A stretch of DNA of 64,000 nucleotides, taken from positions 15,541,877 to 15,605,876 of the forward strand of contig JAJEKV010000013.1 of assembly GCA_021234155.1 (NCBI GenBank), given 5' to 3'. Source of the stretch: Isoetes taiwanensis. Its lineage: Eukaryota; Streptophyta; Lycopodiopsida; Isoetales; Isoetaceae. The notes under the pieces were generated by a model. That model saw nothing but the letters and a program-made list of their open reading frames with translations. It had not been told where the DNA came from and searched no databases. Below, one piece after another: positions 45,161-55,651 of this stretch; the first letter of the stretch is position 1, and the number at the start of each line of letters is the position of its first letter. Both the position numbers and the translations under genes were made by a program.

Positions 45161-45365
45161 GCAGGGGATTGCTTCGGAAGCAAGAAAGCCTGTCGCCATT
45201 ATTTTTTATGCTTTTTTTTTTCAAGGACAGGTGGCAAGCTCACATCTTTTTCTGGCGAAAAAATATTAGGTTCAAACAAAAAACCCAACTGCTTTATATA
45301 TGTTTAGATAACATGGGTGTTTGTACAAATCGTAGCAAGTTCGAGACAAATAAGTCCGATGGTGG

Positions 45366-46290
45366 TCATCTTTTTTGCTTTTTTGCCTTTCTGGATTTCT
45401 CACGTCTTTCTTCCTCTTCCAGAAGTGCAAGCTCACGTTCATCTTCTTCCCTTGCAATCTTAGCACTTCTCCTTTCTTCTCTTTGCATGCTATCAAAGTC
45501 TGCTTCCATTTTTCTATCATCAAAATCCTCATCATCACCATATTCTGATGGGTTGTACCCAAACATTCGTCTAATAACTGTTTTATAATCAGTTGAATCA
45601 TCACTAAATGAATCTTCTGAACATGTGTCCTCCTCTGCAAGTCGTTTTTGGGGTTTTACATTTCCCATACTAGATTTTGTAGCAGCCACTTTTCCAGAAT
45701 CATTTGGCCTAACATTTACAGAGGGATTTGAAACTGGTTTGCGCTTTATTGATGGGATCTGCCCCCTTTGATCTCCACGGGCAGTTATTTTAGCTGAAGG
45801 AAAATTTGCCTTGTTAGCCTTGCAAACCTTTGCTGGATTCTGCTGTGTTGCCTTGGGAACCTTTGTTGGTGTAATTTTAGCTGAAGGAAAATTTGCTTTG
45901 TTAGCCTTGCAAACCTTTGCTGGATTCTGCTGTGTTGCCTTGGGAACCTTTGTTGGTGTAATTGTGATTTTATGTAGAGAATTCTGCTGTGTAACCACCC
46001 TTGCATGCTCCCCTGTCCGTTGAATCACAACACGTACAGATGGTCCAAAGAATGTACCATAAGGGCGGTTTCCGACTTTCATTTGACGATGCTCCATTTT
46101 CTTCGATTCGTTACTCCCATTTTTTTGCATCTCTCCATCTTATATATGCTTTTTTCTTGAACCTTTTGCCTTTTTTTGACCTTTTCCTTTTGCCTTTTTT
46201 TGACCTTTTCCTTTGCGAACCTTTGCAGTTGCCTTTCCCTTTTACTACTAAGCGTGCTCGTGACATCTTTCCATATATCAAAGCAAGTTT
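45366..46290 (-). pseudogene. SPT2: SPT2-like chromatin protein, C-terminal region
   Basis: The minus-strand ORF at 46,130-45,366 (254 aa) has YGTFFGPSVRVVIQR near residue 25, matching the conserved FFGPS motif of plant SPT2. A C-terminal SPT2 domain follows: YKTVIRRMFGYNPSEYGDDE, MEADFDSMQREERRSAKIAR and a Glu/Arg helix to the stop (residues about 185-254). SPT2 is a histone H3-H4 chaperone and DNA-binding nuclear protein. A 29-residue unit (TPTKVPKATQQ...PSAKI) is tandemly duplicated at residues about 57-114. Upstream, a Lys/Arg-rich frame (RERQLQRFAKEKVKKRQKEK) joins only if one base is removed or added in a run of seven A near 46,122. N-terminal exons are not seen. It may be a 3' part of a real gene or a truncated copy. 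Confidence 0.8.
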
Positions 46291-46299
46291 GGCTGCATG

Positions 46300-47475
46300 C
46301 TTGTGACATCTTCCCATAGATCAAAGCAAGTTCGGCTGCAGAATGCTGTCCCAGCTTTGATTCCATATTACAACAAATTAGGCATCCAACCCTTTTATTT
46401 GCAGTTATAAAATTGCTGAAAATTCTATTGTGAGAGAAAATCATGTGCAAAAGGTTGATGAAGAATTGTATTGTAACAAAATGAGCCAATCAGCTTGGTG
46501 ATTAGACTGCTATTCCTGCCTGCCAGATACTTTTCAAATTTCCCTAACTGTGCTCTGTTGATAATAGGTCACCTTCCATTAACCTGCTGCTTCAGAAAAA
46601 CCTTGTCCAGAACCCTTACAATAGCCAGCCAAACTCCCAAAGAATTAAGCATCTGAAAATCCAGAATATATAAGCTTTCACCAACACTTCAATCCAAATA
46701 TCCCTAACAGGGAATGAGTGTTCAATAAACGAAAGACACAATCAAAACATTATAATCCAGTCCGTTGTCTTTGGTCTGTTTTTTAAAAAATAATCAAACT
46801 CTGGCTAGCACACCACCAGTATAATAAGCTGCAAGCTACACATAAAATTAGGATACAGACTAAGGCCTGTGTTGCTGCAATAGGCTAACCCAGCACACTC
46901 CATAAAATGACAATTTATAGTACCAAACAAATAAAATTAACCCAACTCTGCAAACTACTCATCTTCAAAAGTGGTCATGATCATCTAATCCTTTCTGATT
47001 CCGCATAACTATGCCAGCCCGCTCACGAAAAACATCATATGAAGGGCTTTCAACTGCCTCCACTTGTACAAAATTTATTTCGAACCTAGCCTGTGTGGTC
47101 ACCCAGCAGCTACAACTGAGTGGCATGCCAAAAATTGCTATAGGAGCAAGACCGACCATTTCTGGTATCTGCTGAATCTGCAATGGTATTCTAAGCATTC
47201 ATAACTTCGTCATCCATTCCACAGTAATCAATCCATTTGTAGCTCATCGGTTCAATATTATCTGAGCAAAATCGAACCTGGAATTATCAGATACTATGCG
47301 AACATCTTCTCCCCAAGCGGTTTCTACTAATGCACAAAGAGCTTGGAACAACCGCATCCGCCCAAAGCGTTAACCTAAAAACAAAACGCCTGACGTGGTA
47401 CCATCTTACCCCTTTCTTAAGGAATCAAATCTGGGCCGTCCAGATTAGGTCTCCATTGAAGACGGCAGTATGGCC
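46300..47475. other. Interval with one doubtful ORF
   Basis: A minus-strand frame at 47,198-46,965 (RFEINFVQVEAVESPSYDVF then RERAGIVMRNQK) looks protein-like but has no recognisable family. It may be a further broken exon. Nothing else is supported. Confidence 0.35.
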
Positions 47476-47478
47476 TAA

Positions 47479-47864
47479 GGGTGGAATCACATTAAGGAAG
47501 TGCCCGAGAAAGATATCTGCGACTTTGGGCCTCCGTTGGACGCATGCCTGGGTGGGCACGCCATTTCTGCTGTTGTCATATTAGGGTGCCCAAACAGAGC
47601 AAGGAACAGATCCACGCCTCAAGCTGTCCGCAAATCAAGGAGATCATAGTTTGAAATCAGCGCTTCAGATCAGGGTGCCCAAGTCTGGGACGATTTTGGT
47701 CACCCGAAAACCCCCAACCAAAAAACAGAGGGGTGCCCAAGCCAAAATGGTTGTTTGGGCACTCAGGTATGATACAGGGATGTGCCCAAAATCTCCATGT
47801 TTCACGATCTGATTGGCTTACTGTAAATGCACGATTGGTCGGGCACGCTAATGTGATTCCACCC
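47479..47864. mobile_element. Tourist/PIF-Harbinger-type MITE
   Basis: The inverted ends GGGTGGAATCACATTA (47,479) and its reverse complement (ending 47,864) are flanked by TAA on both sides (47,476-47,478 and 47,865-47,867). GGG ends plus a TAA/TTA 3-bp duplication are the hallmark of PIF/Harbinger-derived Tourist MITEs. Length 386 bp, no coding capacity. It borders the hnRNP pseudogene on its 3' side. Confidence 0.85.
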
Positions 47865-47867
47865 TAA

Positions 47868-48430
47868 ATCGTGCATCAGGGCCGCTTTGTACCTGTCTAG
47901 AAACACCATAACCAGCGCCATATCCTGTTGCACCATTTGAGGCCCCCTCAAAGTCATTCCAACTACACCCAAGACCATATATACCACTAGACACTCCTGA
48001 GGCGAGTGCAGCACCATAGGGTTCCGCCGAGCCCAACTTCCGCCGAGCACCACCATTAACTTCAATTCACACTTCCATATCCCCCACTGCCAAATCCCGC
48101 ATTGGCACCATAAGAGGGTAACCCCTTCTCCCCAAACTAGGCTGGCCACCATAACCAGCAGATGGGCTAGAATTGTAGCTCTGACCATAACCCCCTCCAT
48201 ATCCCCCACGTCCTACCAGTGATCCAAAGCCTACACCTGGACTCCTTGAAGGGCCTTGACTCAGTTCCTTAGGCACTTCTCTTTTTTACTTCCATTTTGC
48301 CACTAAGCTCATGAAAGGACTTTTGAAGTACATTGTCAACTGCATCTTCTATATCAAATGTAATAAACCCAAAACCTCGAGGTTACCATCTTTACCATCG
48401 TTATGGGTTCTTTTGTAATGTTGATTCTGA
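47868..48430 (-). pseudogene. hnRNP A/B-like RNA-binding protein, broken
   Basis: The minus strand carries FDIEDAVDNVLQKSFHEL (end of the second RRM of plant hnRNP 1-type proteins), then VPKELSQGPSRSPGVGFGS and a Gly/Tyr-rich tail (GRGGYGGGYGQSYNSSPSAG ... ATGYGAGYGVSRQVQSGPD). Such proteins bind pre-mRNA through two RRMs and use the Gly-rich tail for protein contacts. At least three frameshifts separate the pieces, and the RNP1 motif is damaged near 48,385. The tail runs into the MITE at 47,864. The upstream RRM1 is not found intact. The lack of introns here would fit a processed copy, but this is not certain. Confidence 0.75.
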
Positions 48431-49151
48431 GACCTTGATGGACAGCATATTCTCGGTATTGTACCAGATTGACGGCCATTAACATATTCATGAGACATTG
48501 AAAAGCCACTTCCTCTGGACCGAATACATGATCTTAAAATTATATTGCCATAATGTACAGAATGTAAAAAACATTTTCCATCACCATAGTTCCAAAAACA
48601 CATACTGCACGATTCTCTAACATTATGTCCCAAGTCCACATTATGCAATCCGCCCTCTATCTGAAAGAAAGAAAGCAAGGAAAACAAACAAAGAAACCAA
48701 AGAACCAAAGAAGAAAGGAAAGAAATCCTGCTGTTCGGGTCAGAGGTTTCGAACCTCAAGGCCAGAATGGCCTCACCAGAGATCCAATCGACCAGAATAG
48801 ACAATACACAAGAAACCAAGAACATGCCAACAAGAAACCACTGATGTATCCGCCAAAGCCAGATTTGAACCCACAAACGCCAAATCGATTTCCACCTCAT
48901 GCCTCTCAAACCTGTTCGCACTACCAAATAAGCAATTCAAGTTATCCCAGTCCGCAATTGCAATGTGCAGTAAGTTGAAGGACAATTTGGATTGTGGCAG
49001 GGAGAATTGTCAGAACTCACTCTTGGTTCTGAGCATTAGAAGCAAAAACTCTGGAACCCAAATGATGTGGAATCAACCAATATGATCACACAATGCCTCC
49101 AGCAAATTGTAACTGAGAGCTTTATTAGGAGGCTGGTATTTCATGTGTGGC

Positions 49152-49427
49152 TTATTTGCTGGGATATAGATTACTCCTCCCTACTCTGACATTAATGGAG
49201 GAGATTGGATCTAAGCAGTAAGAATTAGAGGGCTGCTCCACTAGATGAATACCAACTTTTTTTGGCATGGGAACACACGAGCAATATTGTGTCTGCTCTC
49301 CTTCGGTTCCCAAATTGGCAAGAACCTCTTCCTTTCTCATATGCGAGTCGAGAACACAAAAAGGCTGTGCGAAAAGTTTTTGGCCTCTATAACTATCCAA
49401 CAATTGAGTATTTCTATATGAGGGTGG
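49152..49427 (-). CDS. Unknown ORF adjacent to a MITE
   Basis: The minus strand reads PPSYRNTQLLDSYRGQKLFA, then CVLDSHMRKEEVLANLGTEG and ends ...VRVGRSNLYPSK at 49,152. The frame upstream is MITE sequence, so the original start is cut off by the insertion at 49,428-49,431. Protein-like composition, no recognised family. Confidence 0.3.
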   Translation of the reverse strand, partial: PPSYRNTQLLDSYRGQKLFAQPFCVLDSHMRKEEVLANLGTEGEQTQYCSCVPMPKKVGIHLVEQPSNSYCLDPISSINVRVGRSNLYPSK

Positions 49428-49431
49428 TCCA

Positions 49432-49752
49432 GGGTAAAAGCATGTTAGGGTGTACCACTTTTGGAACCTGCAAAAGTACATACACTAGGTACTTCTGAAC
49501 TGGGTACTTTCTCATTTTTCTTTTCATTAAAACTAATACAAAATCCAAAATAAAAGTCAAGGACATGGTAATATTCAAAGTTAAGATAAAGATAATGCTA
49601 TCGGAGATCAATATATATATAAAAAGTTCTAAAACATACCTTATATTGAGATATTATACAGGTACCCAGTACCCAGTCCTGGCTACCTTTTTAGGTACCT
49701 TTTTAGTCACTAAATAATACTTTTTAAGGGACACCCTAACATGCTTTTACCC
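49432..49752. mobile_element. 321-bp MITE related to the inner 13.3-kb transposon
   Basis: The ends GGGTAAAAGCATGTTAGGGT and the reverse complement at 49,752 match over about 22 bases. TCCA flanks both sides (49,428-49,431 and 49,753-49,756). The interior is rich in GTAC/GGTACC words. End sequence and 4-bp duplication match the family of the 13.3-kb element. Confidence 0.92.
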
Positions 49753-49908
49753 TCCAAGCATCTTGTATCTTTCCCGCTATTTTCTCGGATCGCAAGTCGA
49801 GAGCACCAAAAACACAACCCAAATAAAGGAATTTGATTACACATTCAGAACAATATAGTCTGAAAAGAATTTTTATTCATAAATGAAATAGTTACAATAT
49901 ATATTACA

Positions 49909-50345
49909 TCAGACGAAGAGAATATACGGCGGTCTTGCTGTCACTATAGCTACATCATCATGGTAGGTGGTCCACCTTATAGGAAGAACCCTTGGGGCTT
50001 CTTCTTGCCATCTATAAGCTTTGGGGGCAAACTGAAGAATGTGGAATGCCTCACGAGGAGGTGCCTCTTGAGCCACCCGCTGGCCTGTCCAACCAATTTC
50101 TACACCCTCCTCTCGCATCTTTTCTTCAATCGTCAGGTCGAATATGCTTGTTCCCCAACCTCCGTGGATGTCATGCAATGCGTGCAGGATCCTTTGTGCT
50201 TTCTGGAGCTTTGAAATCTTCTTCCTAGTCCTCCTCATCTCTTGAGGTTCCATAGTGCCTGTAATCACGAGCAAGCTTATCCCAAAGCCCTGGTAAGAGT
50301 GCAGCCTGAGCGGATCTGTGCCATGTCCCCTGCCACCTAAAACAG
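49909..50345 (-). pseudogene. Frame-shifted exon(s) downstream of the FCP1-like piece
   Basis: Minus strand: HRSAQAALLPGLWDKLARDY leads, after a one-base shift near 50,274, into RTRKKISKLQKAQRILHALH, DIHGGWGTSIFDLTIEEKMR and AFHILQFAPKAYRWQEEAPR, with a stop at 49,909. No domain is recognised. Being on the same strand and directly downstream, it may belong to the same gene as the FCP1-like domain. Confidence 0.35.
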
Positions 50346-50644
50346 AGAGAGTCCATGATTAACAATTACGGTGCCATTAGTCACGAGTAATGAAGAAAAA
50401 AATGCAGTGAAATGGTGTGGAGAGCATTCATACACAAGAGCATTCACATACAAAAGCATACATCATTTGGGCAAGCAGAGTCGAGAAAGGCTTGAAGAAG
50501 TCAATGTACAAGTATTTTCATTACAGAATATAATACATTTTTTCACAACTTTGCAGAATTTTGCTATCGCGAATCAGAATTCACTGATCTTGAACACTAT
50601 AATATATCGTGTCCATAGCCCTCATGATTGTGTTTCTCTTCGCA

Positions 50645-51140
50645 TCAACCTGCTTGAGCTTTGGATAATTCCTTATTATATCGGCCACCAGAATGGAAAA
50701 CAGGGGCAGCCAACACCGAAATGAGATCGTAAGACAACCACTTATCCCTTTCATATTCTTCTGGACGATAACTTTTTGTAATGATGGTATTATTCGAGTT
50801 ATGATAGCACTTGTAGGCGTTGTCGTCTATGATAATCGTGTTGTGTTTTTTGAAATTCTGGTAAGCTTCATAAACTCTTTCCAGCCTTTTCACCATAATA
50901 GGGTTCCCTTTCATGATGGCCAGATCGAGGTCCCTGACATGCTCGACCTTTTCGTTGTCCCAAACAAACTTGAACTTCAAAACGGGCAGGCCAAATACAT
51001 CAAGAACATTGACAGCATCTTTCTTTGCTATACAAGACTATATGCCCACTTCGAATTCCCGGTCCAGACACCATTCAACCTCTTTTGCTTGAGGCCGAGG
51101 ATACACTACAAGAGAATAAGCAATCTAAGTCGCTAGTTTC
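50645..51140 (-). pseudogene. FCP1/NIF-like HAD phosphatase fragment with premature stop
   Basis: After a TCTTGTAG acceptor at about 51,118 the minus strand reads VYPRPQAKEVEWCLDREFEV, then GI-stop-S at the position where this family has a conserved Trp (a TAG where TGG is expected). KFKFVWDNEKVEHVRDLDLA, NTIIIDDNAYKCYHNSNNT and SYRPEEYERDKWLSYDLISV follow. These match the R-P...W-C...IWS, the VWD and the second acidic motif (DD) of FCP1-like phosphatases, which dephosphorylate proteins such as RNA polymerase II CTD. The motif I exon (DxDGT) is not seen. It is distinct in sequence from the FCP1-like domain inside the 13.3-kb transposon. Confidence 0.7.
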
Positions 51141-51149
51141 ATCATTTAT

Positions 51150-52035
51150 TTGTTTAAAATTGCACTTTCAAACTTTTTAGATTTTGATATAATAAGTGAT
51201 GGTAGCTGTTGATGAAAATTGAAATCGCATCATCTATATCGTCAATTGTAGCATCAACAATAACGACACTTATATTATCATATTTTATAGCATTGTAATG
51301 GCATAATAATATCATTTGTAGCATCATTTATAGCTGCAGTTATAATGTCATGCATTTTGTCCTTGATGTGCTATAATAGTGTCAGCTATAGGATCACAGG
51401 TATTGCTATAACTAAATTATTCATAATGTCTGCACGAGTGCTATAATAGTGTCAGCTATAGCATCACTTGTATTGTTATAAAACCATCATTCAATTAAAT
51501 TGGGATTATGTCTGGTCCAAAATCGCGCCGAATAGGCTTATTATAGGCCATTTTAGCTATATAACCATGTGTTGAATTTGATGAAACTTGTAAAATATGA
51601 TGGAATTTAACCTAAAAATTTTATGTTTTGGCAACATAAAAACCTAAAAAATTGCATATTTTAAACACAATTATCCGCAACCGCGAAATTTGTAGAGTAA
51701 AATAACAAGTATATTTGAATAACTAACTGCAAGAAAGTCCTTATTTTCGAATGAAAAAAAGCGGCGCTGGCGATTTTGTGGACATAAACATACTACATTT
51801 ATGCAGATTCAACTCAAATATTTATACAAACAATAAAATTTATGTCCTACAAAATGGTCAAAACAGACGATTTTACAAGCGTGAAGAGTCTTTATAATGC
51901 TCCCGATGCGCGATTTTATCCCCGCCCAAAATACTTAAAATGTCCTACAAAATAGTTTAAAAAAACCAGTTTTAGAGAAAAATAATAACAAAAACATCCT
52001 ACAAAACAGTTAAAAGAACAACTTTTTATGGAAAA
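51150..52035. other. AT-rich repeat DNA
   Basis: GTGCTATAATAGTGTCAGCT is repeated at 51,368 and 51,440 (a 70-bp tandem unit with TTCATAATGTCTGCACGAG). Related words recur at 53,155-53,200 (TAACTAAATAACTCATAATG), so 51.49-53.15 kb may be an insertion in one older repeat. No gene seen. Confidence 0.45.
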
Positions 52036-52166
52036 AGTAAATACAAAATCGCGCCTGGCGCGATTTAACAAGGACAATCACTCTCAAATGTCCTTAAAAA
52101 TGTCCAAAAATGACAAAAAATAAGGAATAGGCTAACCTCAAATCGCGCCAGGCGCGTTTTCATTTT

Positions 52167-52218
<52 letters not shown>

Positions 52219-52260
52219 AATTTTTTTTTTTACCTCAAATCGCGCCAGGCGCGATTTCAA
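52036..52260 (+). repeat. GCGCC hairpin cluster beside a long poly-T
   Basis: AAATCGCGCC(A/T)GGCGCGATTT, a palindrome around one central base, occurs at 52,046-52,067 and 52,237-52,257, with a slightly damaged copy at 52,139-52,159. A T-run of about 48 (52,169-52,217) separates the last two. Half-sites (ATCGCGCC, GCGCGATTT) also occur at 51,521 and 51,905. Confidence 0.9.
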
Positions 52261-52280
52261 CTATGGGCTCTTCACAAAAC

Positions 52281-52383
52281 CCTGCAACATCACGAAATTG
52301 AGCAAATTTTAATCCTGCAACATCACGAAATTGAGCAAATTTTAATCCTGCAACATCACGAAATTGAGCAAATTTCCTGCTTT
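52281..52383 (+). repeat. 33-bp triplication
   Basis: CCTGCAACATCACGAAATTG with AGCAAATTTTAAT is repeated three times in a row, nearly exactly. Confidence 0.95.
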
Positions 52384-52842
52384 GATCTTGAAATTAGCAG
52401 CTGTAACACTTCAAAGTAGGTCGGATTTGACAGTTAGATCATGCCCAACCCCAAAGCCCCTTCAATAATTGTGATTTTGAGCATTTTTGGGCTGATTCAA
52501 CATCAGAATTTGTATTGCAGCAAGCAACTGTGAATCAAGTCAAAATTACAAGGGCTTCTCTCCAGCAATCTGGACTATTACCATCCTAATATCTAGAAGA
52601 GATAACAGATGAGATATTGGTAGTATACCTAGCAGTATCCAGAAGAGATAACAGAGTATTGTATTGTTGCGTCTGGGCTGTGCTCCAAGTGCTTCATCCA
52701 CCAGTGTTCCATCCGCCAGTGCTCCAAGCGCTCCACCTGTTACAGTTCGATGTGGAAAAGCTCGATGGAAAACCCTGTGGAAAAGCTCGATGTGGAAAGC
52801 CTGTGGAAAACCTACCCGATATGGTAAAAGAGGCGTGGACCT

Positions 52843-53130
52843 CTTTGTTGAGAAACGAAGAAACACAAAATAAAAAACTGAAGGCGGAGCAACTAAAAGC
52901 GAGGAGGGAGTAAAAGAAAAGGGATGGGCGGGAATTTAGAGGAGGGAAAAAAATAAGGAGAGGGAGCAAAAGAATAGGAGACGAAAAAAAGGGGGGAAAA
53001 CGGACGGGCGGGAATCTGAAAATTGAAAATTGAAAACGAAAACAAGAAAGGCGGATGGAGAGAAAAAACAAAAAAAATGGCGGACGGGGAATAAAAAACA
53101 AAAAAAACGCGGACGGAAAAAAGTACCAAA
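52843..53130 (+). repeat. Purine-rich tract
   Basis: About 290 bp strongly biased to A and G on the + strand, containing five diverged copies of a GCGGGCGGGAAT/GGCGGA.GG word. ORFs on both strands here are composition artefacts. Confidence 0.7.
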
Positions 53131-54197
53131 ATTAAGACATATTCTCAATTTTTTTGAATGATGGTTATAACTAAATAACTCATAATGTCAATACAAGCGT
53201 CATCTTTGTAACATCCTTTCGTAATAGATGTAGCATCATTGAGAGTGCCACATGAGGTTATGATTGTATCATTATTAACATCAAGTATAATATCATTATT
53301 ATTACAAATTAGACCGTAATTGTATCAAACATAATCTCACGTTTTTCACCACCTATAAGATCATCTATAAGCCCTGTATGAATGTCAGGCAAAAGAACTG
53401 GAAGGTCTGGGGGGGTTTAATTCAATGGTTCAATCACCTAATATGTCAAATGCTCCTTTCAATGGTTTTGTTGTACGGAATATGTGCAAAAATAATATGA
53501 ATTATGTACGATACAAAATATGCTATGGATGTCTACAAAAATTTTTAGGGGCCCAAAGGCAATATTGTGAGCATTTGGTATACAAATATAGCATAAGGAA
53601 AAAAGGCCATCCATAAACTCAAAGAATGCAGTATACATTTTTCTAACATAAAGAAAGCCAAAGAATGCAATGCAAAAAAAGAATTCCTAATTGTTAATGG
53701 CCACTTTGTATCTTCATGTTGCATTAATGTTTTCTTAACCAAAATAAAGTACACATTTCTGCCATGCCAAGTGCAGTGACAAGTGTGATGCAATTTTGAA
53801 GCTGAAATATATCTCTCCAAACATCCTGCCTAAATATCCTGCTTGGCAAATACTCCCTGCAAAATCGGGAGTGCAGCATAGTGATATCAGGCTAGCATGT
53901 AGCATAGCTACCACGTTTATCCCTATCTGCCATGTTGAAAATCCAGATATAATCCTTGCTACCCAATACCATGAGTGATGAAGAGTTTGAAAAGAACAAC
54001 AACAACAACTGTGCTACAATTTAGAGGCTTCTCTTTGGCTAGTTGCTGCTTCAACTCAAGTCCAGTCTCTTGCACTAGACGTGCCTTTTCATACGCATAC
54101 CGGATGAAACTCGCCTAAGTTATATTTAGTGCTTGTTCAATGTTAAAGTAAATGCTCAAAAGTTTGACCACTACCTTTTGATGCTTACTGTTGAATA
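53131..54197. other. Gene-poor interval
   Basis: Holds a fragment (53,405-53,480) of the same repeat as 22,590-22,660. No supported gene. Confidence 0.45.
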
Positions 54198-55119
54198 TGT
54201 AGCATAATAACAGGGGGTTTTCTTTGTGTTTTTGTACGCTTTTCACAAAGGTTTTCCTAAGATTTCATGGCGTATTCGAATGGATGTACTAATGCGTACA
54301 TCTAGAGTGCATCATTTCTTAGTCGTTGATTTAGCTTTTTTTTTCCAATGGTCCAACATCCAAGGGCTCACAACAAGTATGTATGCTTTAACATGTGACC
54401 AATGCATTAGCTGAATGTTGTTGTGCCCTTGGAGTCGCCTTGTCTATGCTGAACCAAGGTCTTAGACTATCTCAACTGTTAGGCAGTGTAGGAGGCCCTT
54501 TGTATAAAAAATGGTCCATTCTATTCTCTCTTGCAGAACTATATATGCGCACTCTGAAGAGTTAAATAGGGGAATGCTGGAGTTATCAAGTTCGGGTAGA
54601 CCAAATTGTCATCTTTGCTGTTCCATCAATATTGATATCTTTGTGTTTGTCTCATGTATGTGAGTGGTGTTGCCTCTCCTATAGGATCTTTCTAGGCTTG
54701 TTACATTGAGGCAATTGAGGACTAATTATGTAAGCCAAGAGGCTGGTGTTGTCTCTCCTATAGGATCTTTCTAGGCTTGTTACATTGAGGCAATTGAGGA
54801 CTAATTATGTAAGCCAAGAGGCTGCCGGTACTAATTTGTCCCTGTTTTTATGCTATAAATTCCCATTTCATCCCATCAAAACCCCTTATGCTAGTTTGTG
54901 TACACGTTTTCATTTGCATTATTTTTATGATTTTTATATTCTATAGGCCCTAAACTTTTTGTTCTTCACAGATCTCACAAACATATAACAATATATAATA
55001 AATAATAATAAACAATGATCATATGACTTTCTTTTTGGTTTAGATGCTAGATATTCAATCAAGGGAGTTGGACTGTGTATATGTTGTACACCGAGAAAAC
55101 CCCCTGTTATTATGCTACA
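54198..55119. mobile_element. 922-bp TIR element, TA target duplication
   Basis: The first 25 bases (TGTAGCATAATAACAGGGGG...) are the exact reverse complement of the last 25 (ending 55,119). TA lies outside both ends, though ATAT is possible if the ends start two bases later. No coding capacity is visible, so it is non-autonomous. A TA duplication would suggest Tc1/mariner, but the ends alone do not prove it. Confidence 0.85.
54667..54824 (+). repeat. 79-bp tandem duplication inside the TIR element
   Basis: GTGTTG.CTCTCCTATAGGAT through GTAAGCCAAGAGGCTG is present twice with one difference. Confidence 0.95.
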
Positions 55120-55169
55120 TATTGTTATAAATTGCTTGTTTATTTATTTGGCTTTGTTTTCTTTTATTA

Positions 55170-55198
55170 GGGCCCGAAGGGCCAAAAATTTTTTTAGT
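55170..55198 (+). repeat. Short GC hairpin next to foldback
   Basis: GGGCCCGAAGGGCC followed by an A/T run and TAACTAG. It resembles a Helitron end, but the CTAG lies inside the foldback arm. Confidence 0.4.
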
Positions 55199-55651
55199 AT
55201 AACTAGCAACACATAACTACCATTAACATTAATTAATACAAACCATTGCATTCCACACTTAAAAATAAAATTCCCCCTTAAACCCCCTTTGGTTTGGGTG
55301 CATATTCACACGGGGGTGACTCCGGGCGGCGAGAGCCCCTAAAATCATGTTACACATGTACAAAATTAACACCATATAGTACATTGTCTTAAATCTTATA
55401 GTATTTCACAAACTGTCTTATATAACATACCAAAACTTGTACAGGCATACCCCACAAACAAGGATCTCTATATATGGTCTAGATCGAGGAATAAAAGGCA
55501 TATATGCTCATCCAATAGCTCTCGATGCCCGGAGTCACCCCCGTGTGAATATGCACCCAAACCAAAGGGGGTTTAAGGGGGAATTTTATTTTTAAGTGTG
55601 GAATGCAATGGTTTGTATTAATTAATGTTAATGGTAGTTATGTGTTGCTAG
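55199..55651. mobile_element. Foldback element with 129-bp perfect inverted arms
   Basis: The arm 55,199-55,327 (ATAACTAGCAACACATAACT ... GGTGACTCCGGGC) equals the reverse complement of 55,523-55,651 without a mismatch. About 10 more positions pair with two mismatches, and a 180-bp loop remains. Perfect arms mean a very young insertion or active homogenisation. No target duplication is obvious and no protein is encoded. Confidence 0.92.

Noticed and set aside
45811-46306. + strand ORFs opposite the SPT2 frame
   Set aside because: Antisense shadows; the minus strand has the conserved SPT2 motifs.
52694-53148. Phe/Pro-rich minus-strand ORFs resembling a membrane protein
   Set aside because: They arise from the purine-rich tract on the + strand. 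No start context or family.
55170-55210. Helitron 3' end at GGGCCCGAAGGGCC
   Set aside because: The nearest CTAG is 23 bases away inside the foldback arm, and there is no A/T empty-site support.
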